Below are positions 1 to 5,154 of a stretch of 5,154 bases of DNA, in pieces. The notes below the pieces were generated by a model. That model had not been told where the DNA came from. It searched no databases and was given only the letters and a program-made list of their open reading frames with translations. The position numbers and the translations under genes are program-made. This DNA comes from JASHVB01 sp049522565 (GTDB lineage: Bacteria > Pseudomonadota > Alphaproteobacteria > Acetobacterales > Acetobacteraceae): the NCBI GenBank assembly GCA_049522565.1, contig JBEKNT010000463.1:1-5154 (forward strand), given 5' to 3'. Within the stretch, counting starts at the first letter, position 1. Every line of letters begins with the position of its first letter.

Positions 1-494
1 AGCCGTTGCTGCGCCACGCTCAGCCGTTCATGGCCGCCCGGGGAATTCCAATGCAGCACCTTGGCAGGCGTGTCGCCGAGCGGGCGGAAGGCGTGCGTGC
101 AGTGCGGCGGCGCATAGGCGAAAGTGCCCGGCCCGACCACGGCGGTCTTGTTGCCGATCGTCATCTCAAGCTCGCCCTCCAGCACGAAGAAAAATTCTTC
201 CTCGGCCGGATGATGATGCTCCTCCGCGGCAAATCCCGGCTCCAGCGTGAGCACGTGGATGACGATGCTGCCGCCGCTCTGCTCCGAGGTGAGGAACCAG
301 TTGTAGGTGCGGGATGGCGCCTTGGTCGTCGGCGCCGCGTCCACATGCAGCAATGTCGGGATTTTCGGCATCCGAGCGAATTGCTCGCGCATGCGCAGGT
401 AGTCGTCGTGCGTATTGACGTCGAACTGCAACGGTTCCACCGGCTGGTTGGTGCGTGCGTCGATCTCGCGCGTGGTTTCGCTCTTGCTCTGCAT
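1..494 (-). CDS. Cupin-domain protein (partial, C-terminus beyond the window)
   Basis: Translating the minus strand from ATG at 494 gives 164 complete codons without a stop, running off the left edge, so the C-terminus is missing. The protein is a small single-domain cupin, a beta-barrel fold that usually binds a metal ion. Cupin motif 1 lies at about residues 87-107: Gly87, then His93/His95, Glu99 and Gly107, matching G-x5-H-x-H-x3-E-x6-G. Motif 2 lies at about 123-138, with Gly123, Pro129 and His134; its usual second Gly and final Asn are replaced. The four expected metal ligands (His93, His95, Glu99, His134) are all present. Residues 1-60 are a charged N-terminal extension and no signal peptide is visible, so it is probably cytoplasmic. 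A purine-rich GGGAG-type ribosome site lies just upstream of the ATG. The reaction cannot be told from sequence; dioxygenase-like, isomerase-like or purely binding cupins all remain possible. The fold is certain, the function unknown. Confidence 0.88.
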   Translation of the reverse strand, partial: MQSKSETTREIDARTNQPVEPLQFDVNTHDDYLRMREQFARMPKIPTLLHVDAAPTTKAPSRTYNWFLTSEQSGGSIVIHVLTLEPGFAAEEHHHPAEEEFFFVLEGELEMTIGNKTAVVGPGTFAYAPPHCTHAFRPLGDTPAKVLHWNSPGGHERLSVAQQR

Positions 495-724
495 CTGCCG
501 CTCCCTCGGTGGTTTCGTCACCGGACGTTATGCCGCGCATCGGCGGAACACTAAGCGGCAGGGCGGCGTGCAACAATGGCACTGACAAGCCGAGCATTTA
601 TGCCGGATCGGCAAAGCCCGCGGTCGCGCTTGCAGCGGACCGCATGGGCATCCGGCACCATACGAACAGATTCCGCGCCGCCGGCGACTTGGCAGCGACC
701 GCGACGATGCCAAGCTAGGCGGTG
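495..724. other. Divergent intergenic region
   Basis: This 230-base stretch separates the minus-strand cupin gene from the plus-strand exonuclease gene, so it must hold the promoters of both. I see no strong sigma70-type pair. A TTGCAC-like hexamer reading leftwards (minus strand, around 570-577) has no good -10 partner. No long hairpin, operator-like palindrome or RNA gene was found. Open frames crossing it have poor composition and look like chance. Confidence 0.5.
717..719 (+). promoter_or_regulatory. Weak ribosome binding site deciding the exonuclease start
   Basis: A short AGG lies 5 bases before ATG at 725 but only 2 bases before the adjacent in-frame GTG at 722. An in-frame TAG at 716-718 rules out any earlier start. 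Spacing therefore favours the ATG at 725, although the site is weak. Confidence 0.4.
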
Positions 725-1756
725 ATGCCGCATCCTGAAACCTGGCTGAAGGTGCTGCCGCAAGGGTTGTTCTGCGAACCCGGCGGCTTTTTCATCGATC
801 CGCTGCGCGCGGTGGACCGGGCGGTGGTGACGCATGCGCATTCGGACCACGCCCGGCCCGGCCATCGCGCCGTGCTGGCCAGCGCCGACACGCTGGCGCT
901 GATGCGGGCGCGGCTTGGCGAGGACCGCGCCGGCGAGACGCAGCAGGCGCTCGGCTGGGGCGAAGCGGTGACCCTCGGCGACGTGCGCGTCTGGTTGCAG
1001 CCGGCGGGCCACGTGCTGGGCAGCGCCCAGGTGGCGATGGACTATCGCGGCGCGCGCGCCGTGGTCAGCGGCGACTACAAGCGCACGCCCGATCCCACCT
1101 GCGCCGGCTTCGAGCCAATCGCCTGCGACGTGTTCGTTACCGAGGCGACCTTCGCGCTGCCGGTGTTCGTGCATCCCCGGCCGGCGCACGAGATCGGCAA
1201 ATTGCTCGACAGCGTCACGCTGTTTCCCGGGCGCACCCATGTCGTCGGCTGCTACGCGCTGGGCAAGTGCCAGCGGGTGATCGCCCTGCTGCGCCAGGCG
1301 GGCTGGGACCGGCCGATCTGGCTGCATGGCGCGCTGGCGGCGATGTGCGCGGTGTACGAAGCGCGCGGTGTGGCGCTGGGCGAGTTGCGGCCGGCAACCT
1401 CGGCGTCGAAGGGGGAACTGGCGGGCGCCATCGTGCTGGCACCGCCGGGTGCGGTGGCGGATCGCTGGGCGCGGCGGCTGGCCGATCCGGTGGTGGCGAT
1501 GGCGTCCGGCTGGATGCGCGTGCGGCAGCGCGCCAGGTCGCGCGGGGTGGAGCTGCCGCTGGTGATCTCCGACCACGCCGACTGGAACGAGCTGAACGCC
1601 ACGCTGGACGAGGTCGGCGCGCCGGAGGTCTGGGTGACGCATGGCCGCGAGGAAGCGCTGATCCACGCCGCCGGCCAGCGCGGCATCCGCGGCCGGGCGC
1701 TGCGGCTGGTGGGGTACGACGAGGAAGACGAGGACGCGCAGGAAGGCGGCGCGTAG
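725..1756 (+). CDS. Ligase-associated DNA exonuclease, metallo-beta-lactamase fold
   Basis: This 343-residue protein belongs to the family of putative exonucleases associated with ATP-dependent DNA ligases, related to the beta-CASP/SNM1 and CPSF-type nucleases. Such enzymes are expected to trim DNA ends in the cytoplasm using two metal ions. The N-terminus has the family pattern of a PQGL/FxIDP segment (12-26) followed by the metal-binding HAHSDHAR at 37-44. Further motifs are GHVLGSAQ at 95-102, SGDYKR at 115-120 and DVFVTEATF at 135-143. YALGKCQR at 177-184 matches the family's YxLGKxQR. SDHADW at 282-287 and THGREE at 305-310 supply the late metal-site residues. Length is normal and the C-terminus ends in an acidic tail. 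GTG at 722 would add one residue. In many genomes this gene sits in an operon with an ATP-dependent ligase, an Lhr-like helicase and a phosphoesterase, but none is adjacent here. The family is certain; nuclease activity is inferred. Confidence 0.93.
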   Translation: MPHPETWLKVLPQGLFCEPGGFFIDPLRAVDRAVVTHAHSDHARPGHRAVLASADTLALMRARLGEDRAGETQQALGWGEAVTLGDVRVWLQPAGHVLGSAQVAMDYRGARAVVSGDYKRTPDPTCAGFEPIACDVFVTEATFALPVFVHPRPAHEIGKLLDSVTLFPGRTHVVGCYALGKCQRVIALLRQAGWDRPIWLHGALAAMCAVYEARGVALGELRPATSASKGELAGAIVLAPPGAVADRWARRLADPVVAMASGWMRVRQRARSRGVELPLVISDHADWNELNATLDEVGAPEVWVTHGREEALIHAAGQRGIRGRALRLVGYDEEDEDAQEGGA

Positions 1757-1764
1757 CGGTCAGC

Positions 1765-2769
1765 TCATGCCACCGCCGCGCCGGCGGCGGGGACCGCGTT
1801 GGTCGCGCCGGTTCCGCCATGGTCCGCGAGCATGCGGCTGAAATAGGCGATGGTGCGTGTCAGGCCGTCGTCCAAAGTCGTCCTGGGCTCCCAGCCCAGG
1901 ACGCGCCGGGCCAGGGCGATGTCGGGACAACGTTGCACCGGATCGTCCGCCGGCAATGGGTATGTCACGATGCGCGATGCTGACCGGGTCATGCGAATGA
2001 TCCGCTCCGCCAGTTCCCGCACCGGTATTTCATGCGGGTTGCCGAGGTTCATCGGCCCGGAGACGGCATCGCCGGTCGCCATCAACCGCACCAACCCGTC
2101 GACCAGGTCGTCCACATAGCAAAAGGCGCGGGTCTGGCTGCCGTCGCCGTACAAGGTGATGTCCTCGCCGCGCAGCGCTTGAAGGACGAAATTGGACACC
2201 ACGCGCCCGTCATTCGGATGCATGCGCGGCCCATAGGTGTTGAAGATCCGCGCGACTTTGATCTTCACTCGATGCTGCCGCAGGTAGTCGAAGAACAGTG
2301 TCTCGGCACAGCGCTTGCCTTCATCGTAGCAGGCGCGCGGTCCCAGCGGGTTGACGTTGCCGCGGTAGTCCTCGGTCTGCGGATGCACGGTCGGATCGCC
2401 GTAGACCTCGCTGGTGGAGGCTTGCAGGATTGTCGCACCGATGCGCTTCGCCAGGCCGAGCATATTGATCGCGCCGATCACGCTGGTCTTGGTGGTCTGC
2501 ACCGGGTCGAACTGGTAGTGCACCGGTGAGGCCGGGCAGGCGAGGTTGTAAATCTCGTCCACCTCGACATAGAGCGGGAACGTGACGTCGTGACGCATCG
2601 CCTCGAAATGCGGGTCGGGCAAAAGATGCGCGATATTGTCCTTGCGGCCAGTAAAATAGTTGTCCACGCAGAGCACGTCGTCGCCGTCGCGCAGCAGGCG
2701 CTCGCAGAGATGCGACCCCAGGAAGCCGGCGCCGCCCGTTACCAGGACGCGCTTGCGGGTCAACGGCAT
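1765..2769 (-). CDS. UDP-glucuronate decarboxylase-type NAD-dependent epimerase/dehydratase
   Basis: This 334-residue extended short-chain dehydrogenase matches UDP-xylose synthase, which turns UDP-glucuronate into UDP-xylose and CO2 using bound NAD+, supplying xylose for surface polysaccharides. The Rossmann motif GGAGFLGSHL is at 12-21 (Gly12, Gly15, Gly18), with acidic Asp36 positioned for the NAD ribose. YNLACPASPVHYQ at 74-86, the STSEVYGDP segment at 118-126 and the catalytic Tyr148-x3-Lys152 pair are family hallmarks. So are ARIFNTYGPRMHPNDGRVVS, GDGSQTRAFCYVDDLV and a late DDPVQRCPDI segment. In that last segment Cys stands where most relatives have Lys or Arg; the preceding Arg is kept. 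The last roughly 20 residues are a low-complexity Ala/Gly tail. ATG at 2769 is supported by AGGAG nine bases upstream. The gene stands alone, without glycosyltransferase or UDP-glucose dehydrogenase genes in view, and converges on the exonuclease gene. A dTDP-glucose dehydratase or other epimerase is less likely given the PASP and DDPxxR wording. Confidence 0.93.
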   Translation of the reverse strand: MPLTRKRVLVTGGAGFLGSHLCERLLRDGDDVLCVDNYFTGRKDNIAHLLPDPHFEAMRHDVTFPLYVEVDEIYNLACPASPVHYQFDPVQTTKTSVIGAINMLGLAKRIGATILQASTSEVYGDPTVHPQTEDYRGNVNPLGPRACYDEGKRCAETLFFDYLRQHRVKIKVARIFNTYGPRMHPNDGRVVSNFVLQALRGEDITLYGDGSQTRAFCYVDDLVDGLVRLMATGDAVSGPMNLGNPHEIPVRELAERIIRMTRSASRIVTYPLPADDPVQRCPDIALARRVLGWEPRTTLDDGLTRTIAYFSRMLADHGGTGATNAVPAAGAAVA

Positions 2770-3065
2770 GGGATCGGACTCCTGGCGGTTGGTCCTGGCG
2801 GGGCGGCTGGCAAACTGTCAAATGCCGTCGGCCGAAGCAAGCCGGCCGGTCCAACCGATGCAGCCGCCGCCGCGCGGGACAGCGCTTCGGTGCCTTCCCC
2901 CTCGCAATGCCGGAATTTTTACCGCCAAGCGTTGCCTGCGCGCCCGCGTGGAATTTTGCGAAGCTGCCCGTGACTCGTGCGGCGACCGCGCCCCCCTCCG
3001 CCGAGTTTCCATCGCCGTAGGAATCGGCTACCACAGCGGATTGCCGAATCCGGGACACGGCCAGA
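2770..3065. other. Divergent intergenic region
   Basis: These 296 bases separate the start of the minus-strand decarboxylase gene from the start of the plus-strand VOC gene and should contain both promoters. The decarboxylase ribosome site (CTCCT on the plus strand, 2779-2783) is at its left edge. Two short AT-rich patches stand out against GC-rich surroundings (about 2914-2924 and 2951-2959) and are the most plausible promoter cores, but I cannot assign a -35/-10 pair. GGCCG and CGGCC arms around 2831-2850 could form only a short hairpin. No gene is supported here. Confidence 0.45.
2779..2783 (-). promoter_or_regulatory. Ribosome binding site of the decarboxylase gene
   Basis: On the minus strand this reads AGGAG, nine bases upstream of the ATG at 2769. 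It is the clearest Shine-Dalgarno site in the window and supports that start. Confidence 0.7.
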
Positions 3066-3464
3066 ATGCGCTTCACCATCGACCGCATCGACCACATCGT
3101 GCTGAACGTGAAGGACGTGGAGATCACCGCCGCGTGGTATCAGCGTGTCTTGGGCATGGAGCGTGAGGAGTTCGGCCCGAAGCAGCGCACCGCGCTGAAG
3201 TTCGGCGGCCAGAAGATCAACGTGCGGCCGGCGGACGCCGATCAGGGAAGCTGGGTGACCGGCGTCAACGACAAGCCCGGTTCCGGCGACCTCTGCTTCA
3301 TCACGGCGGCGCCGCCGGATGTGGTGATCGGCCACTTGCACGATTGCGGCGTGGCCATCCTGGAAGGTCCGGTGCAGCGCGAGGGTGCGCTCGGACCGAT
3401 GCAGTCGGTGTATTGCCGGGATCCGGACGGCAACCTGGTCGAGATTTCCGCCTATCTGCCGTAG
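3066..3464 (+). CDS. VOC-family protein, GLOD5-like (glyoxalase fold)
   Basis: This 132-residue protein spans one vicinal-oxygen-chelate unit: two beta-alpha-beta3 modules, normally working as a dimer around a divalent metal. RIDHIVLNVKDVE at 7-19 opens the first module with His10 as a metal-ligand candidate. YQRVLGME (25-32) and ALKFGGQKIN (43-52) follow. The second module starts with PGSGDLCFIT (71-80) and ends with YCRDPDGNLVEIS (116-128), where Glu126 is the last ligand candidate. The PGSxDxC segment plus the EGPVxRxGAxGP segment (100-111) match the GLOD5 and Salmonella STM3117 type rather than classical glyoxalase I. At the usual second-module His/Glu ligand position the residue is Asp75, as I recall for GLOD5. 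Substrate and reaction are unknown, so it should not be called lactoylglutathione lyase. The ribosome site is weak. It lies 22 bases ahead of queA on the same strand, so the two are probably cotranscribed, though no functional link is known. Confidence 0.9.
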   Translation: MRFTIDRIDHIVLNVKDVEITAAWYQRVLGMEREEFGPKQRTALKFGGQKINVRPADADQGSWVTGVNDKPGSGDLCFITAAPPDVVIGHLHDCGVAILEGPVQREGALGPMQSVYCRDPDGNLVEISAYLP

Positions 3465-3486
3465 TCTTGGCGGCCGCTGCGACCCG

Positions 3487-4551
3487 ATGGCGCACGACAT
3501 CGCCGACTTCGACTTTGCCCTGCCGGCGGACCGCATCGCGCAGCATCCGGCCCGGCCGCGCGACGCGGCGCGGCTGCTGCACGTGACGCGCGACGGCCTG
3601 GCCGACCGGGTGGTGCGCGACCTGCCGCAACTGCTGCGGCCGGGCGACGTGCTGGTGGCGAACGACACGCGGGTGATCCAGGCGCAACTCACGGCGCGGC
3701 GGCTGCGCGCCGGTGTCGTGCAGCCGGCGCGCATCGGCATCACGCTCGACCGCCCGCGTGCCGACGGCGCGTGGCACGCGCTGGCGCGCAATGCGCGGCG
3801 GCTGCGCGCCGGCGACGCGCTGCGCTTCGACGGTGCCGACGACCTTGCCGCCACGGTGCTGGAACGCGACCCGGATGGCGGCGTGGCCCTGGCGTTCAAC
3901 CGCGGGGGCGAGGCTTTTGCCGCGGCGTTGCGGCAGGCGGGAGCGCTGGCACTGCCGCCCTACATCGCCCGACCGCAAGGTCCGCTGCCCGAGGACGCAT
4001 CCGACTACCAGACGGTATTCGCCGCGCGTGAGGGCGCCGTCGCCGCTCCCACCGCCGGTCTGCATTTCACCCCGTCCCTGCTGGCGGCGCTGGACGCGCG
4101 CGGGGTTCGGCGCGTCACGCTGACGCTCCATGTCGGTGCCGGAACCTTCCTGCCGGTGCGCGGCGACGACATCGCGCGCCACCGCATCCACGCAGAGCAT
4201 GCCGAGATCACACCCACCGCCGCCGCGGCGATCACCGCCGCACGGGGGGCCGGCGGGCGCGTCGTGGCGGTCGGCACCACCAGCGTACGGCTGCTGGAAA
4301 CCGCGGCTGACGACGCCGGCCACATCCAGCCGTTCGCCGGCGACACCGAGCTGTTCATCCTGCCCGGCCACCGCTTCCGTGCCGTCGATCTGCTGCTGAC
4401 CAATTTCCACCTGCCGCGCTCGACGCTGTTCATGCTGGTCTGCGCGTTCGCCGGTACGGCGCGGATGCGCGCCGCCTACGCGCATGCCATCGCCGCGGAC
4501 TACCGCTTCTACTCCTACGGCGACGCCTGCTTGCTCGAACCCGCCGCCTGA
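3487..4551 (+). CDS. queA: S-adenosylmethionine:tRNA ribosyltransferase-isomerase (queA)
   Basis: QueA transfers and isomerises the ribosyl group of S-adenosylmethionine onto preQ1 already inserted in tRNA, giving epoxyqueuosine at wobble position 34 of tRNAs with GUN anticodons. The 354 residues match the usual full length. Family blocks appear in order: DFDFALPADRIAQHPA (7-22), a NDTRVI segment (59-64), PTAGLHFT (188-195), HVGAGTF (215-221), GTTSVR (263-268), TNFHLP (305-310) and the terminal YRFYSYGDA. The ATG at 3487 was chosen because homology begins there; the frame stays open upstream to 3385, but those 34 codons overlap the VOC gene and read as nonsense. The Shine-Dalgarno site is poor, which suits translation following the VOC gene 22 bases upstream. 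The usual partner tgt, encoding the transglycosylase that acts one step earlier, is not directly downstream. Identification is essentially certain. Confidence 0.97.
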   Translation: MAHDIADFDFALPADRIAQHPARPRDAARLLHVTRDGLADRVVRDLPQLLRPGDVLVANDTRVIQAQLTARRLRAGVVQPARIGITLDRPRADGAWHALARNARRLRAGDALRFDGADDLAATVLERDPDGGVALAFNRGGEAFAAALRQAGALALPPYIARPQGPLPEDASDYQTVFAAREGAVAAPTAGLHFTPSLLAALDARGVRRVTLTLHVGAGTFLPVRGDDIARHRIHAEHAEITPTAAAAITAARGAGGRVVAVGTTSVRLLETAADDAGHIQPFAGDTELFILPGHRFRAVDLLLTNFHLPRSTLFMLVCAFAGTARMRAAYAHAIAADYRFYSYGDACLLEPAA

Positions 4552-4592
4552 TACCGATCACGGCGCTGCTCCTGGGACCGGAGCGCTCGGTA
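4552..4592 (+). terminator. Terminator-like hairpin after queA
   Basis: Directly after the queA stop codon, TACCGA (4552-4557) pairs with TCGGTA (4587-4592). An inner stem GCTCC (4568-4572) pairs with GGAGC (4580-4584) around a seven-base loop, and part of the space between is also pairable. Only a short CTTTG follows, so the T-tract of a classical intrinsic terminator is nearly absent. Position and stem strength favour an end-of-transcript structure; efficiency is uncertain. Confidence 0.45.
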
Positions 4593-4627
4593 CTTTGCTG
4601 ATGTGTTCTACGAGTTTACGAAAGTAA

Positions 4628-4650
4628 TACCAACCGGCGAAAAGATTGAC
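4628..4650 (+). repeat. Left terminal inverted repeat
   Basis: Left arm of the palindromic element. It differs from the reverse complement of the right arm only at its 13th and 18th bases. TAA precedes it. Confidence 0.75.
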
Positions 4651-4827
4651 CGACGCACGGTGCCACCATCGTCATGCCGACCTCCGGGTCAAGCGCCCGG
4701 TGGCAGGCTCCGGTCGACATCCATGACTTTCCTTGTTGCGAGCAACAAAGTTGTGAATGGCGAGCGGGAGCCTGTCCCCGGGGCACTTGACCCGGGGGCG
4801 CGCCATGACGAGGCGCGCGGCCGGTGA

Positions 4828-4850
4828 GTCAACCTTTGCGCCGGTTGGTA
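4828..4850 (-). repeat. Right terminal inverted repeat
   Basis: Right arm of the palindromic element, reading TACCAACCGGCG on the minus strand from 4850. TAA follows it on the plus strand, and together they create a TATAAT hexamer. Confidence 0.75.
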
Positions 4851-4854
4851 TAAT
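4846..4854 (+). promoter_or_regulatory. Extended -10 promoter motif at the element's right junction
   Basis: TGGTATAAT fits the extended -10 consensus TGn-TATAAT exactly. It is made of the last five bases of the element plus the flanking TAAT. No good -35 hexamer lies 17 bases upstream, but extended -10 promoters can work without one. Transcription would start near 4861 and run right, towards the GTG-initiated frame at 4954. This is predicted from the motif alone, though AT-rich hexamers are rare in this GC-rich background. Confidence 0.45.
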
Positions 4855-4863
4855 TGGTTCGGT

Positions 4864-4894
4864 GTGGCGCGCCCGTGCCGCAGGGGTGCGCCAC
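4864..4894 (+). other. Strong hairpin right of the palindromic element
   Basis: GTGGCGCGCCC (4864-4874) pairs with GGGTGCGCCAC (4884-4894): eleven pairs including one G-T, with a nine-base loop. There is no T-run after it, so it is not a typical intrinsic terminator. It would lie at the very 5' end of any transcript from the -10 motif at 4846-4854. Its role is unknown. Confidence 0.5.
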
Positions 4895-4953
4895 CGGCGC
4901 ATCACCCGCGCAGAACCCGCGGCGTCGGCGTCAATCGCTTGAATGGAGCGAGC

Positions 4954-5154
4954 GTGCGGTCGCTATCCGCCGACGCGTTGTTGTTCCGAATCACCATCAT
5001 GGCCACGTCGTTGCACGCCTGCGTTCCAGACGCCGGGCCCGACGGCTACGAACGGATGCTGTTGCCGATGGCGCCTTCGCTTCCATTGCGGCTTGGCCCG
5101 GGCAATCGGCGGTTGCGCATCGGCGGTTGCGGCGCCGGGCGAGCCCGCGGGCTC
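4954..5154 (+). CDS. Possible start of an unrecognised protein (partial, runs off right edge)
   Basis: A frame beginning with GTG at 4954 stays open for 67 codons to the window end. GGAG at 4945-4948 lies five bases upstream, a good Shine-Dalgarno position. About 82 percent of its codons end in G or C, and the residues are protein-like (for example ITIMATSLHACVPDAGPDGY at 13-32). By contrast, another open plus-strand frame here is full of Cys, Trp and Arg, and the open minus-strand frame has less biased codons. ATG at 4999 is an alternative start without an obvious ribosome site. I recognise no family or motif. It could be the N-terminus of a real gene or a chance open frame; a gene ending here on the minus strand (stop near 4964) cannot be excluded. 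Confidence 0.35.
   Translation, partial: MRSLSADALLFRITIMATSLHACVPDAGPDGYERMLLPMAPSLPLRLGPGNRRLRIGGCGAGRARGL
5105..5131 (+). repeat. Short tandem repeat, two copies
   Basis: ATCGGCGGTTGCG occurs at 5105-5117 and again at 5119-5131, one base apart, giving a 14-base period. Because the period is not a multiple of three, the copies encode different residues in the putative frame across them. Two copies of a GC-rich word may be a small local duplication. Confidence 0.55.

Larger units (their letters stand above)
4628..4850. mobile_element. MITE-like nested palindromic element with 23-base inverted ends
   Basis: This 223-base unit starts with TACCAACCGGCG and ends with its reverse complement. 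The arms 4628-4650 and 4828-4850 match at 21 of 23 positions. TAA lies immediately outside each end (4625-4627 and 4851-4853), as a three-base target duplication would. The whole unit is an imperfect palindrome: 4669-4676 pairs with 4804-4811, 4684-4693 with 4786-4795, 4704-4711 with 4767-4774, and TTGTTGC (4733-4739) with GCAACAA (4742-4748) at the centre. Each half also folds alone (CCGGG 4684-4688 with CCCGG 4696-4700; CCCCGGG 4776-4782 with CCCGGGG 4791-4797). It encodes no transposase, and the short frames inside are chance. It resembles non-autonomous transposable elements and the palindromic intergenic repeats common in alphaproteobacteria. Mobility is inferred, not shown; a stable intergenic repeat family is the alternative. 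Confidence 0.7.

Noticed and set aside
6..554. Plus-strand open frame of 182 codons opposite the cupin gene
   Set aside because: The minus-strand cupin translation has all four metal ligands and a ribosome site; the plus-strand product has no recognisable motif.
551..1666. Long open frame of about 371 codons on the minus strand across the exonuclease gene
   Set aside because: It is His-, Arg- and Gln-rich with no recognisable motif, and it lies opposite a gene whose family motifs are all intact. Such antisense frames are usual in very GC-rich DNA.
1773..1787. CCGCCG-CGC-CGGCGG hairpin between the convergent genes as a two-way terminator
   Set aside because: It encodes the Ala-rich tail of the decarboxylase, has no T-run on either side, and such stems arise easily in GCC/GGC-rich codons.
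3385..3486. Upstream extension of queA by 34 codons
   Set aside because: The extra residues are Cys/Arg-rich, overlap the end of the VOC gene and lie before the conserved QueA N-terminus, which starts at 3487.
3301..4485. Long open frame of about 394 codons on the minus strand across the VOC gene and queA
   Set aside because: Low-complexity Arg/Gln/Gly composition and full overlap with two confident genes mark it as an antisense shadow.
4640..4840. CRISPR-like or small-RNA interpretation of the repeated blocks after queA
   Set aside because: The repeats are inverted rather than direct and regularly spaced, and their symmetry is fully explained by one nested palindrome.
4603..4905. Two short open frames (74 codons plus, 77 codons minus) over the palindromic element
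   Set aside because: They follow the palindrome itself, are mirror-related in part, and lack ribosome sites and recognisable protein features.

Overview
This is a very GC-rich bacterial window whose gene content and protein wording fit an alphaproteobacterium. The order Rhodospirillales/Acetobacteraceae is a guess from codon bias, the QueA wording and an intergenic palindromic repeat; nothing here fixes the taxon. It looks mostly like ordinary chromosomal housekeeping and accessory sequence. There is no CRISPR array, tRNA, rRNA, transposase or phage gene.

Layout from left to right. A cupin-domain protein on the minus strand runs off the left edge (start codon at 494). After a 230-base non-coding stretch comes a plus-strand metallo-beta-lactamase-fold gene of the DNA-ligase-associated exonuclease family (725-1756). 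It converges, 8 bases apart, on a minus-strand UDP-glucuronate decarboxylase-type sugar-nucleotide enzyme (1765-2769). A 296-base divergent intergenic region leads to a plus-strand pair: a GLOD5-like VOC (glyoxalase-fold) protein (3066-3464) and, 22 bases later, queA (3487-4551), the tRNA queuosine-pathway enzyme. The last 600 bases hold a terminator-like hairpin after queA, a 223-base nested palindromic element with 23-base inverted ends flanked by TAA on both sides (4628-4850), an extended -10 promoter motif formed at its right junction, a second hairpin, and a weakly supported open frame starting with GTG at 4954 and leaving the window.

The genes do not form one pathway: DNA repair, nucleotide-sugar metabolism, tRNA modification and two small metal-binding-fold proteins lie side by side. 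Only the VOC protein and queA look like a transcription unit. Two genes lack their usual partners in view: the exonuclease has no ATP-dependent ligase, Lhr-like helicase or phosphoesterase next to it, and queA has no tgt. I found no convincing new multi-gene system. The most unusual item is the palindromic MITE-like element and the promoter-like motif at its edge.
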